Shown here one piece after another: positions 10,590 to 22,447 of a stretch of DNA of 64,000 nucleotides. Location of the stretch: positions 248,001 through 312,000 of the forward strand of contig WSUB01000028.1 in the NCBI GenBank assembly GCA_019633425.1. Reading direction: 5' to 3'. The DNA comes from Tulasnella sp. 424 (taxonomy: Eukaryota > Basidiomycota > Agaricomycetes > Cantharellales > Tulasnellaceae). The position numbers and the translations under genes were made by a program. Numbering within the stretch: the stretch's first letter is position 1; every line of letters begins with the position of its first letter. The notes under the pieces are model-generated. The model was not told where the DNA came from. It did no database searches and saw only the letters and a list, made by a program, of their open reading frames with translations.

Positions 10590-13500
10590 AACAAACCTTC
10601 AAGACGAATCGCTCGCGCCAAGGACGAGAATTCTTACCGAAAGGCGAAACAGGGGGCACGCGTGAAGATGCCGTCGGGCGGACAGGCAAGATCATCCAAG
10701 CGGCCGTGTTCTAAAAGGGGGAGGAATTTGCGAAGCTTGGTCGCGTGCAGCCTGATGGACCGTGGTTCGGTGAGGGGGCTCATGCTCGACGGCGCGTGCT
10801 GTATTGCTTGGATTGTAAATTTGACTGACGCGCGCACTACTAGGGTCATCTCTCAAGATGCGCTCGAACACTTCCGAGATGCCATGTCCGAGAGAAAGGA
10901 CGATCCGTATTCTGTGCTACTCAGGCGGAACAAGCTCCCTATGAGCTTGCTCGATGATTCGCATGCGGGGCAGAAGGTACCGCAGAACGCGCCTCGCCCC
11001 TATCTCCGTAGAGTGTTCGTTGACCTCCCCAGCCCTTATAGCGGCCACACATCGTCGAGACCGAACCGTTCCAAGAAACGTTTGGCACATGAGCTCAGAG
11101 AAAGAAGCCGAGGATCGACATCGGTTCATTTAAAGAGCTCTCCTCGCACGGAAAGTCGCCAACGACACTCACGACCAACAGGAAAATGCCGTGGAGCTCA
11201 AACTTCAGGAAGCGAATGTCGCAGATGATGGTGGCCACCTAGGGGCTTGTAAGCTGTCGCCCTTCTCTCCATGCATTCCTCCATTTCACTCACCAGCACC
11301 CCCCAGCCTACCTCAACGGTCCCGAACCCGGTCCACGAAAACCAGCGGGATGGGCAGGACACGGAGCGATGTCTGCTATATTAAGTCCTTATAATGTCAT
11401 GCCCGCGCCCGTTTTCAGTAAAGGCACCTCGAAGCGAATTTACGGCGAGCACTACAAGGTCATCGACTCGTCGGACGTCATCATCCACGTTCTCGACACC
11501 TGCGACCCGTTATGCCAAAGCGTCATCGTCTATGTCAACAAAGAGAAGAGTCACAAGCAGGTGGTCTACTTGATTAACAAGGTCGACCTTGTCTCAGGCT
11601 GGGTTACGGTGAGCTGGTTTCCTTATCGTTGTTCCAGTTTTCGCAATCCGTTCTTCGTGTCCGAAGCTTCCCCTTCACTTCCACTTTTCAACCCCACTGC
11701 CAAGTCAGATGTGTGTTCTCACCAGTGAGCGCGCGTCGTTACGGCGGCGGGAGAACAACTCTCCTCCTTGAGGTGCCTTTGATCTCTCATCCATTCATCC
11801 TCTCCAACAGCCTCGTTTTGAGGTCGGAGGGCCAAGGGGACCGGGTGTCTGAGATCTGTCCTGGTAAAGTTGAGGTCGGTCTCACTGCAGTTTTCTGCGT
11901 GTTTCGAACGACTTCGTAGTTTCGGGACGGACATTCCTCCACCATATTCATTTCTCGTCACTCGATTGTTCTTTCCTTCTCCTTCGCTCCGCAGAAATAC
12001 TGACACCCACTGCTTTATACAGCAACGATACATCTCTCACCATACCCCAACGGCCCCCACTCTGGCATTCCATGCCTCTCGACATCATTCCTTCGGCAAG
12101 GGTGCATTCATCCAACACCTCCGCCAGTTCGCTCAGCTTCATTCCGACAGGGAGCAAGTCAGCGTTGGCTTCGTCGGATATCCCAACGTAGGCACGAGCA
12201 GCATTATCAACGTTCTGAAGAATGGGAAGGTGTGCAGCGCTGCGCCTGTTCGGGGTCAAACCAATGTACGTTTGTAACACTTTCCCCTCGATCAGAGCAT
12301 GTCCTAACGAGTTTCACTTCCCTTAGGGCTGGCAATACATCATCGTCACTCGCCGCATTTACCTCATCGACTGTCCTGGGATCGTTCCCGCAAGTGCAAA
12401 CGATTGAAGTGCGTCGTTCGAGCACAGAACCTCATTCAACAAAGCGGGCACGTCTCCGCTCTTCTCAACAGGTCCGCCTTATCTGCCTCAAGCGAACGTA
12501 CGGCATTGAAAGCTTTGCAGGACGAGTCGTTGATGTTTACGGCGAAGGAGGAGGATGCTCTTCGGGACACGTTGGCTGCGGGAAGTGGAGCTCGGACGCG
12601 TTTTGCCTGCGGTGGCGAGGGAGTACTTACAGGAGGAGAACTAGTCCGAGAAACAGTGGTCAAGATGGTTCTGAACGACTGAATACCTGGCAAGATCCCG
12701 TATTTCGTTCGACTACCGGATTCCCAGAATTATTTGAAGAAGCAGGAGGTTGACGCGCCGCAAGATGCGCCGACCTCTTCCGCCGTCAAAGCGACTCGAC
12801 GCGACTCGGACGAAGAGAAGCAAGTCGTCGCAGGTGGACAGGGTGCCGACGAGAAAGAATGGGGTGGAGTGGAGGAAGCGGCCGAAGATGAGGAAGTTGA
12901 CGACAAGTCGGAGGACGATGGAAGTGAGGTGGACAAAATTGAGCCGAAGAAGCCCAGACGGAAGACTCGTCCCTTAGGTGTCACGTATCGTCACTTGGCC
13001 TAAGTCAAGCACAATCGGTTCGGAGGATTTGGAGTGGCGGGAGATTGAAGAAGCGAGTTAGAGTCGCGGGTGTGGCTGCACTGTGATGGGTTGATGGAGG
13101 TGGGTGGTTGAATGAACGGGGTACGACTACGTCCTGTCGGGGTTGCCGAGGGGGGTGCGTGTTATTAGTGAGAATGGAAGGCAGTTCCGATCATGAGGTA
13201 GGAGCAATATGTATGGAAGGCGTGGACACATCATGGGACTTGTAAAGAGACAAGGCGGTCGAACAAACGAGGAAAGGCTAGCCCGGCGGATGTTGGGAGA
13301 ATGTTGAGACAGGTCGTCGGAGAACGTTGAGACCGTTTCCAGTGGCGGCATGAGTGTAGAGAAAAAGGAGCAGAGTCAGCTGAACCAGGCAAGCCCCAAC
13401 ATGCCGCGACCACGTCGAGCAGCCTTCCACAGCCCGGCTGGCTCACGATCCATAGACTGCAAGGATGACCAGACAGCATTCAACAGCTATACGTACCCTC

Positions 13501-14347
13501 AATAAGATGTCCTTGTTCTTAAGCTAATACCCTTCATCTTGAGAGTCGACGCCGAAGCTGAAGCGAGCAGCCTATCCTTCCATGTCATAGGAGGTTGGGG
13601 TTGGAGTGGTACTTATAGGGAGTTGAGAGCGAGGATTGACTTCGACCGGACTCGTCAAGTTCCTGAAATAAATGTAAACGCACGAACGAGGCGAGAGGTC
13701 GGCCGTACACAGGACGATAAGCAAGCGCTGTTCAACCCTGGCCGAACAAAGGGATCTCAATAAAAAAAGGCACCCACTCATTAAGGGCTTGAGCAACGTC
13801 AGGCGGCAGAAAGTCGAACCCGTCCTCTTGGAGAGCGCCGATATGCGAGAGATGTTTTTGTCTGACGAGAGAGAGACGGGAGCGGAACTGCGTGCGTGGA
13901 GTTCTTCAACACCTGGAAATTTGAACCCTACTCGAGTTGACCGCGGAGATTTTGCTTCGCGGGTAGGGAAGATTCAGTGAAGGTGTCCCGCTGGATGGCG
14001 TGTCGGAGAAGACAGACATGGTTGGAGTCATTGGGAGGTAAAGCCGGCGGCCTGGCTTGTGGTGGGCACAGATGCCTACCTAGGACGAAGAGGACCATGG
14101 CAAATACGCCAAAACAGTCAAAGAACCTCGAATGAAGACCAACAAGGTTTGACCTCGTCATTCTCCCAGCTCGTGACGTCCACTAACTGACGACCGACCA
14201 CACTCGATTAGAAAAGGTCGACGAACTTGCTAACGTCGAGAACTGCAGCCGCGAAATGAAGGCTGCTTTGCCCAGCACTTTCGCCGCCAACGAACGAGGT
14301 CGGCACGGTTACCGCAAGGCAGGTGACAACGGCGGGAAGCAGAGATG
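10590..14347 (+). pseudogene. NOG2: Decayed copy of nucleolar GTP-binding protein 2 (NOG2/GNL2)
   Basis: Fragments in NOG2 order are spread over several frames. The NGP1NT N-terminus shows GKIIQAAVF, TRVISQDALEHF and DDPYSVLLRRNKLPM. The circularly permuted GTPase follows, with YKVIDSSDVIIHVLD, NKVD (G4), AFHASRHHSFGKG, GFVGYPNVG (G1) and LIDCPG (G3). Then come VVKMVLND and GKIPYFVRLP and an acidic C-terminus. NOG2 is a nucleolar/nuclear GTPase of 60S ribosome maturation. Lesions: the P-loop Lys is Thr (ACG at 12194-12196), with TGA at 12405-12407 and 12680-12682, TAA at 13001-13003, and frameshifts. One intron-like gap is about 413 nt. A final fragment (KEPRMKTNK, about 14110-14347) lies after a non-homologous insert of roughly 1 kb. 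An intact copy must exist elsewhere, since the gene is essential in yeast. Confidence 0.85.
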
Positions 14348-14773
14348 ACCTAAATATTATTACTGTACCCTGTGATAAAAATCTGCTTGAGACCGCGTAC
14401 TTTTCGTTAAGCGTCTATTATAGATACTATCTAGAAGATACCCTTCTTGAAGCGTTCAATAACATCCACTGTAGTTTGTGACGCGTCGTTTCTCGAGTTG
14501 TCCTGCAGCCTTTGTGCCCTCCGCCTCCTCATGACCATTTGTCACAGGACGAGATACTTGAGGTAAGAGAGTAATGCGGGGAGCGCCTCTGAACGCATTA
14601 ATTGTAGACTAATGTACAGAAGATCGCGAGGAGCTGGGACAGCGAGACAAACATCCCGTTTATCAAATCGGTTCGCTTGAATTGTTTCATTTGACAAGGG
14701 CGCAAGCAGATACATACCAACCACCTCTCACCTCTAGTTACAAACATTGGCGTAAACATATTGAAAGCTTTCT
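14348..14773. other. Intergenic, 3' side of two convergent units
   Basis: Between the NOG2 relic and the 3' end of the minus-strand F-box gene. No coding signal is recognised. Confidence 0.5.
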
Positions 14774-16863
14774 TCAAGGCAAGCTCCCCGGCTGCCCATT
14801 TCCAGCACCCCCAGCACCCACAACCCTGGAAATGACTTCCTCGTCTCCGGACAACAACGATCCTTCTGATGGGGTGACCCAGCTGCTCCAATCTTCGTCC
14901 TCGTCCTGCTCTTCTTTGTCAAGGGAATTGGGTCCTCCATTGAACGTCTCCAAAATGAAGTCCTCGACAGATTTGCGGAGAAACTGGACGTCGTCCGTGA
15001 TATTCGATGCATCCCATCCGCGTAGCTCTACCGATCGGAGGCTGGGCCTATGCATTACTATCTGCTTGATGTCCTCCGTTGTCAGATCGAAAACATTCTC
15101 CACGACAAGATGCTCGAGATGAGGAAGCAAATACCCTTCGCCGTCATTTCCAACGCCCGGTAACCAAAGGGGCTCGAGGTCTTGACTCTCCAATTCGCAT
15201 GAGCGCAGACGCAGATACTTCAGAGATCCTGCCTTGCTGAACGCTTCTCTCCACGTCGGCTGATGTATCACGCAGTTACACAGGTCCAAACTCTCAAGTT
15301 GCGGGTTTGCCTCGAGCAGTGCCACCAGAGCGCCAGCCTGGTTGAGCCATCCCTTGAATCCGAAGTTCCACCACAGTTTCAGAGAGGTAAGTTTTGGAGT
15401 GATGAGTGCTCGTTGAATGGTGGTAATGGCCTCGTCGCCGACCGTTACGTATTCGAGCGTCGTGAGGTTTGGGAGGATTACGGTCGGCCATGTTGTTACT
15501 TGTTCCCGAGCCGTAGTGCAGTCTTCGATGGTTAATGCCTCGAGGTTCGGTAACTTGGAAAGGACGGCGATAAGATCCGAAAAGAAGAGGCTGAAGTTGT
15601 TGGCCAAATACAGTCGTTTTAGCCCGGTGTGCTGCTCGGGAAATCCCAGGACCCAGTCTCGCGACCGATATCCTCGAAGGTATAGCTCCTGCACCTGAGG
15701 TGGGGCCAGCACAGGACACTTCAACGGTTCCATCATAAGTCTCGGCCACATCCCGCTAACCCAATGAAGACCCCCCGTGTCCAGTCTCCGCAGATGAGGA
15801 TAGGTTGAGCCCGGTCCCGTCAGCATTATCTTCACCACCTCATCAACTGGTTGTGGATTCAGGGACGACATGCTGAGCGATGCGATGCGCCCTCGATGAC
15901 CTGCCACCTCCGCGATGAAAGCACTCAGCCGCGATGAAGCGTTCCGTCGGCCGCCTCCATCCGACAGGTTGATGCGAACGTCCAATAGAGCGGTATTTGA
16001 GTTCTCCAAGTACATCCTAACCATGGGAAGCGGCAGGTTGACGTCGATCGTAGTCCATAGCCAGGCGGTGGATTCGGCGATTTTGCGGAAGCGGGAGTCG
16101 ACATGGGAAATGACGATAGGGAAGTACAGAACTCCGTTGTGCGCTCGGATTAATATTTCGGATAGGAGTTCGGGAGGCATCTGGTGAATGTAGGCTGGCT
16201 CGGTGCTCGTAACGCTCTCGGGTGATGGGGACGAGGGTGAGGACGAGGGTGGGGACGAGGATGGGGACAGGAGATCCTCGGCGAGAGGATACGCGTTTTG
16301 AACGCCGCAGCCAAAGAGCTCGGCATCATAGTACTGGGTCCTAAACAGTCTGAGAGAATGTCATAAGACAGATTGCTGCAATGACAGGTCAAACACCTCA
16401 CCTAAGCACGAGTTCATCTCGCAGGTCGTCATCCGCCAGATCAGCCAATTTGGACTTCAAGTTGAGGTAAGCCCTATACTTCGCCCAAAGTGACGTCGGT
16501 GAGTTTACCGATGCTAGAGAGCGACCACGAATGAATAAAATATGAAAAGGCGTACCACTGATAGAGCGACGTCGGCGTCCAATCCTCCTGGTATGTAGAA
16601 TCATTGCAATCGTCGGGGTCTTCTTCTGGAAGTTCTTCTGGCCCATCCTCTGGTGTAATTGGCGAGACTGTCTTTTTCCAGGAATCTACGGCAGTCAAAA
16701 CAACTCCAAGAAAGCGTCGAGTAGAGCTGTGGATCTGATGGCGCGTCCAATCGCCGTTTCCCCGAACAACTTTTGCAGTGAATGCATCAAGGAATTCTAA
16801 TTCTTGTTTCAGGTAGTCGCTGGTACGCTGGTCTTCCCAGAAAGCTTGCGGAGCGGTTGTCAT
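14774..16863 (-). CDS. F-box protein with leucine-rich C-terminal region
   Basis: Three exons: 16863-16556, 16473-16402 and 16340-14774. Introns of 82 and 61 nt have canonical ends and keep phase, giving about 648 residues. After an N-terminal region of about 130 residues and a Ser/Pro-rich linker lies the F-box-like motif HQMPPELLSEILIRAH, followed by VDSRFRKIAESTAWLWTTI. Irregular leucine-rich segments follow (LKRLYLANN, LEALTIEDC, LESLDLCN, LKYLRLRSCELE, LEHLVVENV). Such proteins recruit substrates to SCF ubiquitin ligases through Skp1. The N-terminal exon could start further upstream: an alternative first exon beginning ATG near 16971 with a 67 nt intron also keeps frame. The substrate is unknown. 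It is not closely similar to the F-box cluster at the right end of the window. Confidence 0.75.
16227..16269. repeat. Coding minisatellite in the F-box gene
   Basis: Imperfect 12 bp repeats of the type GGGGACGAGGGT. On the minus strand they encode the Ser/Pro-rich linker just before the F-box. The length is a multiple of three per unit, so copy-number change would keep the frame. Confidence 0.7.
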
Positions 16864-17164
16864 CCTGTTCGTGATTTCAACAGCTCGGCTTTCGAGGATT
16901 TTATATCCGTCGATATGAGTCGTCGATATTACGTTAACGTTACCTCGGCCTGTGGCTTGCAATTGGCCATAAACGTACGTTGTTCTTCCCTCACATCAGG
17001 CACCCTTGTGTCCTCGTGGCAAGACAGCACAACCTTTTTGTTATTCGCGGCACACGCACGCGGCATGAAACGTCCGTAACACACCGTCGCACGCCGCGCC
17101 CAGAAATCGAAACTCAAAGCCTCAATAAAAACCCCGACCACTTTTTCACAACACCCTGGATTAG

Positions 17165-19633
17165 CTACGCTCCCCTATCAGGCTTCGCCGCTGGCTTTGG
17201 CTTGCGCTCAGCGCGAATCATCTCCTTCAAGGACGGGCCGCTACCTTTCCGAGGCCGTTCTCGCAATCGGTAGCGCTCTATCTCCTGAGGCGTCCACTTG
17301 AATATGGGTAATGGGTGAGCTTCCGTATTGAATACAATCTCGTCGAGTGAAATTCCGCAGTCGTCTTCCTTGAAAAGCAGGTACAAGTACTTGAGAGTCT
17401 CCGCCAAGAAGTAGCTACACCGGGAAGCGTGATATGAATCAAATCGTAGCACCGAAAGGCAGGTCCCTCACCTTGGCATTTCGTCCATTCTTTCAGGGGT
17501 GGGCGAGTCAGGTTCCCATACGCTCGAGTACCCGACAGGACCCCTGGACCATGTTTGAATCGCCTCAAAGATTTCATAACCTCGGTTTCTCCAAATTTGC
17601 TCCCCAGTTACCCGGTAAAGGATGAACAGACTTTCGATCGTCTATTACGAAGAGCGAGTCAGAGTGAGAATGTTCGTGTATCGAAAGAATCACTCACCTC
17701 CGGGCGACTGAGCCACCGGTCCACCCTCACGTCGTATCCTCTCTTAGTGAGGTCCTTCTGCACTGGAACATCGACCTTTAACCCAGGAGCGGCCCCCCGC
17801 TTACCCCCATTTTCCCACTGTCTATAGAGTTCACTCCATAACCGACCTCCACGCGCTCCGAAAGTGATGACATCCGGTGCTAGGCCAGTGAACGAGTCCG
17901 CATAGGCAAGGTAGCACGTCGTCGCTAACCCCTTTGCAATGTCCAAATGTAATTTCCGTTCGTCGGACGGGAAAACCTCCTCGGGGAGGTCCTTGAGCGC
18001 ATGAGCCCCTAGTGCAAGTAGGCCGGGTAGGAAGCAAGAGAGGTGTTCCAAGTCGCCACTTGGTACAGGAACGAGGAATTTTGATCCCGGATTAGGCTTG
18101 GAATACGAGATATCCGTGACATAGAGAAGGCCTCGTTGCTTCGAGACGTAAAGAAGATTGGTAATCACACCGCGTATGGAGCTGAGGTCTTCAGAAGAAA
18201 ATTTGTCAGATTATCTGGACAACACCTGGGTACGAACCGGCTTACACATCTCAAGCATCTGGGGCTCGCTTCTTCCGCTAAGGAGGTACTGCTTGAGGAG
18301 ATATTCGTACTGGGCAAAGTTTCAGCATTGAAGAAACGAGCGAGCAGTAAGACGACTTACAGCACTGTCTCCCCCTGAACCAACGCTAAATTGTGCTGCA
18401 CGGTCGACCTCCGCGTTAGCAGATTCAAGAGCCCTCACTCTATCTGACACTTACGCCGAGCTTTTGGAGTCGGTTTGTTCCCTTCATTGTAAAACCACTG
18501 GCTCCACATTTGGTTATCGGGGTCTTGAGTTTCGGCTAACCCGTCCATTACATTCTGTGCCTATTATACACCATCGCGTCAGCGAGTTATGGCTTTTTTT
18601 TCGGATAATGACACTCACCACATCGAAGAATTCTGTGCGGCCAGTTAACTTGGCTAAGTACTTGTACTCCTGGGGGAAGGGGAAGGTTCAATGTGAATCC
18701 ATCAAAATCCGATGAGACGGACCATTTGACACGAAGCCGACTCAGCGAGCCCAAAGTTTGCGTGGCCCGACCAAGGCCCGTCTATTTCCTTAGTTGCAGG
18801 ATTTACGGAGTACGAAGGAAAGCCTATCGAGGTGTTGAACGCTGGGAGGAGAGCGAGGCCAAGCTGATCGGCTTGCTTGAGTATCTCTGGTCGCTTCGTC
18901 AAGTGCCACGCCGCAAGGAGCCCGCCCGAGTATCTGAAGAAACACTTATATATAAGAGAGGAAGGGGTATACTTGAGTGTCATGAAAGCTTACCGGATGA
19001 CGGTCTCGAAGAAGGGGGCGGAGCGGTCCTGCAACCGCCGAAGTCAGCCCCACTCAAACGCGAACGGACATAATCGTGACCCTACGTGGCTGATGAAATC
19101 GAGTTTCTTTAGATGCTCAACCGCACGCTCAAGTTCGTCACCCAAACCCATTATTGCCATAGTGTCGAGGCTGTCCAGTGCTGAGACCCCCCATCCGTTG
19201 AACCTGAAAAGAAGGAGAGCGCATTCAATAAGAAAGGACAATTCTTGCGGATTCCCAAGACTCACTGGTCACTTGTGTCGTTCGATATTGGATTTATTTC
19301 GTCGTGAGGGAACCCCAGCAACTCGTAGCTATGATAGGCGTGTTGGAATGCTGCGCGCACATCCGCAGCACGAGCTTCCCAAACATAGCCAGGTATCACG
19401 TGGGTAAAACGAGAGCTGTGGAGGGACAACGCCCAGTACGACACGATGAACAGTACGCCAGCGAATAGGTATCGCATCATGGGACGCCCGGGTCGCAGGC
19501 AAGATGCATGGTTGGCGACGACGATGTTGAGGGGCACACGAATTGCTGGTCGTCGAGGAGTTGCTGCTGTCTGGCTTGATGACGACTCTAGTGCTGCTTC
19601 CAGAAGGGCAGCCTTTTCAATGTCGTTTTCCAT
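17165..19633 (-). CDS. Class I alpha-1,2-mannosidase (GH47), ER/Golgi type II membrane enzyme
   Basis: Eleven exons, all with canonical sites and consistent phase: 19633-19266, 19203-19086, 19028-18994, 18933-18723, 18669-18619, 18560-18455, 18395-18361, 18309-18246, 18188-17698, 17641-17472 and 17414-17165. The product is 632 residues. A short N-terminal tail and one membrane anchor ([20 protein letters not shown]) precede the (alpha/alpha)7 domain. Family motifs are [56 protein letters not shown] and the C-terminal FNTEAHP, whose Thr binds calcium in the family. The acidic residues of [14 protein letters not shown] and RPET match the known catalytic positions, and the Cys pair ([13 protein letters not shown]) fits the conserved disulfide. 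The enzyme trims alpha-1,2-mannose from N-glycans. No defect is seen. Confidence 0.93.
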
Positions 19634-21473
19634 AGTGTCTGTTAGACCTGACGTGGCTCGTAGTGAAGGGGGGAAGGTGGTGGTGAAGTGAGGAAAGGAG
19701 CGCGGGGAAGAGTCCGGCTGTTTGATCACCCGCTTCTCTATCAAGATGACGAGTTGGAAGGAAGTGGCAATCGTGGAGGGGAGCTTGCGTTGAAAGGATT
19801 CAGTATCTTCTAAAATTCCGATAAGGCCAAACGGCTTACATCTCGATATCAATGACACGCCGATATTCTCGGATATTTCTCGTTTGGGGGCCAGGAACGA
19901 ACAGCGAAGTCGAAGGCACCATGAACATCTCTGAGTTTGCCAAGACCCACAAGCTACCGCAAAGCAGCGAATTTCTCATAAAGGACAAATTGGGCTACAG
20001 GCTCGTGGAGGCAGCCGGAGGTTTGCCTGGTCGAGGCTGGAATGTCGTGGTCGAGCAAGGGGAAGTTGAATCAGTCCCAGGCACCCGAATAAGATTTAAC
20101 CTCCCACGGCCCGTTTTTGGTCACATTATCATTCAGACCGACACTAAACGCCAATCAGTGATGGAGTTAATGCGAAGGAATTATGCTCAACAACAACGAG
20201 TCTCAAGCGGGCTGTAGCTGCTTTTTCTGGGAGTCATCTGATACTCTGTAGGTGGAGCCCGGAGTCTCGGCCGGAGGAAGCGGGCCGTGAACTATTTCGC
20301 TCTTCGGAAGATTCCAACCGCGCCAAGCGATGTTCTCCCTTAATTCACTTTGCAGGATTCCGACTTGCCCTCTCAGAAGAATGGGCTTAACTCTTCCCCG
20401 AGATTCTCGACACCCGTGTCTGACGCAGCAGCGTGTTCGATATATTGAGCGGAGAAAGTAAGCTGCAAAAGGGGAGGACGCCCGTCTGGAAACCCAAGGA
20501 GCAGATTTGGATCGACACCAAGTTAGAGTAACCTTCCAATCAACTCGATTGCCTTTATGGAATTCATTGCTTCCGCGAGGAGGACCTGCTGGTTTGCCTC
20601 TATGCAAAGTCCAACGACTTATGGGACCGCTGTGCTTCCAATATGCTCCTCTATTTCGTTTGTGGCTCCCACACCGTTTCCAACCTCCAGAACTAGTAGT
20701 ATCAAGAGATCTCGAGACCAACAACATGTACGACGTCTCTCTTACCCTTTCAAACTGGCCACATTGATCCCGTTCTCGTTTAGGGACTGCAGCCTGAGAA
20801 ATCATGCTCCCTCACTTCGATGGATCCTACAGGAGCCCACGAAAAATCAGGCTTGATCGGTAGTGCTCAACTACAAAAGATTCGCTCAATTCTTTGTCGG
20901 AGACAGACGCATATAATGCAGTCGGCCCGTCGAATGCTACCTTGTTTGTCTCAGAGCAATGTATAAATCTAGAGAATATCGGTCACTTTTTGAGCTTCCA
21001 AGCGAATCCGACCCCTCCCTCAGTATTAGTTTCCCAAGGATGAGCGCGTTCATGTAATTGCCAAATTGCAACCTGCCTCATTAAATCTGTCAGATAATTA
21101 CTCGTCGGGTGATAATATCAAGTATTTTTACATTCAGCGGTAGGGCTGCTGCTTGTCCGCTATCCCTCCCGTTGACGACACCAAAGTCTGTCCCATTGAG
21201 ACGCCGTGATCACTGCAGAGCTTTGATGAGTTGTACAGCATTAGTTTAATTTTTTTAGTCATGTGTGTGTATTTTTAGTCGGGGACATCGGCACGCAATC
21301 CTTGCGGTGTAGATGGCGTGAGAGGAGGCTGACTTCCGCAAACCCAAAACCGGTCTTCACGACACTCGACGCCGAGCGGCGAGGCATCAGATGACCGTAT
21401 ATATATACGGAGCAGATATTGGATCCGTTGCTATAACTTTAACCCTCTCAAACTCTTCCAGCTGCTCATAGCG
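19634..21473. other. Intergenic region, no confident gene
   Basis: 1.84 kb holding the promoter of the mannosidase gene at its left edge. An ORF of 121 codons at 19852-20217 (+) and one of 200 codons at 20203-20805 (-) are open, but neither shows a recognisable motif nor splices into a longer chain. The second could be the remnant of a gene. A TA-rich stretch (GTATATATATACGG) lies at about 21398, upstream of the next gene, and may serve as its core promoter. Confidence 0.4.
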
Positions 21474-22447
21474 ATGATCTTTGCATTCGGCCCGGCACGC
21501 GACTCGTTCTATGTTAAGAACGGCAAGAAATCCTACTGGTGAGAACCTGTCGGCAGGAAAGACGAGTCCATGAATGATCGTCGTTCTGCTATCAGGAACA
21601 ACCTTCCCCCATCTCTGGATCAACTTCTCAGAACCGAGCCATCCTGTGCGGTGGAGAAGGTCGAAGCGTTAGAGTTGTTTCCAAACGGAGGCTATTTCCT
21701 ATCTTGCAGTAACGGGAAGTGGGGTACGCTAAACGGACCTGTGTCTCTCCCTCTTGCTTATCTGACATGAGGTTTCGCAGCCAGCGAAAATGTACCCCCT
21801 CATATCAGCAAAATCATCGCTGAGAAGGGGCCAGGAAACTGTGCCGGAGTCGAATTCGACGCATATTCTCCTCAAACGTACATGATCTCTATGACAGAAC
21901 GTGTGATTTGCAATGGAATTCCCCAAGACATGCTAGAAGCAGCATTCGAGTACAACTTCCTTGGTGGCGCTCGAATGATGGCTTTGGGCTGGCGTGGAAC
22001 GTGGGTTATTCAACCGCGCGTCGGACCAATCTGCTTCAATGTCCGTAGTGCTTGGCTGCGAGAACAACTTACTGAGGGAAAGCATATCAAGGTAAGGCAT
22101 TGCTATGCTCTAAACTTCCAATATCAATGTTGACTGGGCATTAGAGTTTCACACTCAGTCCGTATAACGACCAGTTGGCATTTATCGAGTTCGAAGGAGG
22201 AAATGCAGCTTACATGGTTCCCGAGTCGTGGAGAGCGGCCATCGACGACGTCTGTCCCCATCATTCGAAGATTTCTTTATTCTTCCGGCGGCAATTGGAA
22301 AGCGAACAATTTCAGCAGTTCGCAGGAGAGCAGGCTAATAACGCTGCTTCTTCTCTTACGACTACTATACTCCAATCGGGTACGCGGTGCTCTGTTCACT
22401 GTATCTGTTTGCACCAATGGAATGCTTACTCTACCGTCTACCATTAG
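21474..22447 (+). CDS. Hypothetical protein with repeated propeller-like blades
   Basis: Four exons: 21474-21538, 21596-21723, 21781-22091 and 22145-22447. Introns of 57, 57 and 53 nt are canonical and in phase, giving 268 residues. The chain repeats a pattern of about 50-60 residues: a hydrophobic strand opening such as FAFGPARDSFYVKNG, ALELFPNGGYFLSCSNG, MMALGWRGTWVIQPRVG or FTLSPYNDQLAFIEFEGG, then a short segment such as LPPSLDQLL or VPPHISKIIAE. This resembles beta-propeller-like proteins of agaricomycetes, whose function is unknown. No signal peptide is visible. The first exon is short, so an upstream exon may be missing; the last 60 residues are less regular and an additional 3' intron is possible. 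Confidence 0.6.

Noticed and set aside
19852..20217. 121-codon ORF beginning just upstream of the mannosidase promoter
   Set aside because: No family recognised and no exon chain on either side; kept only as part of the intergenic description.
20203..20805. 200-codon ORF on the minus strand
   Set aside because: Arg-rich, no motif; competing frames look equally open. It may be a gene remnant, but nothing supports a function.
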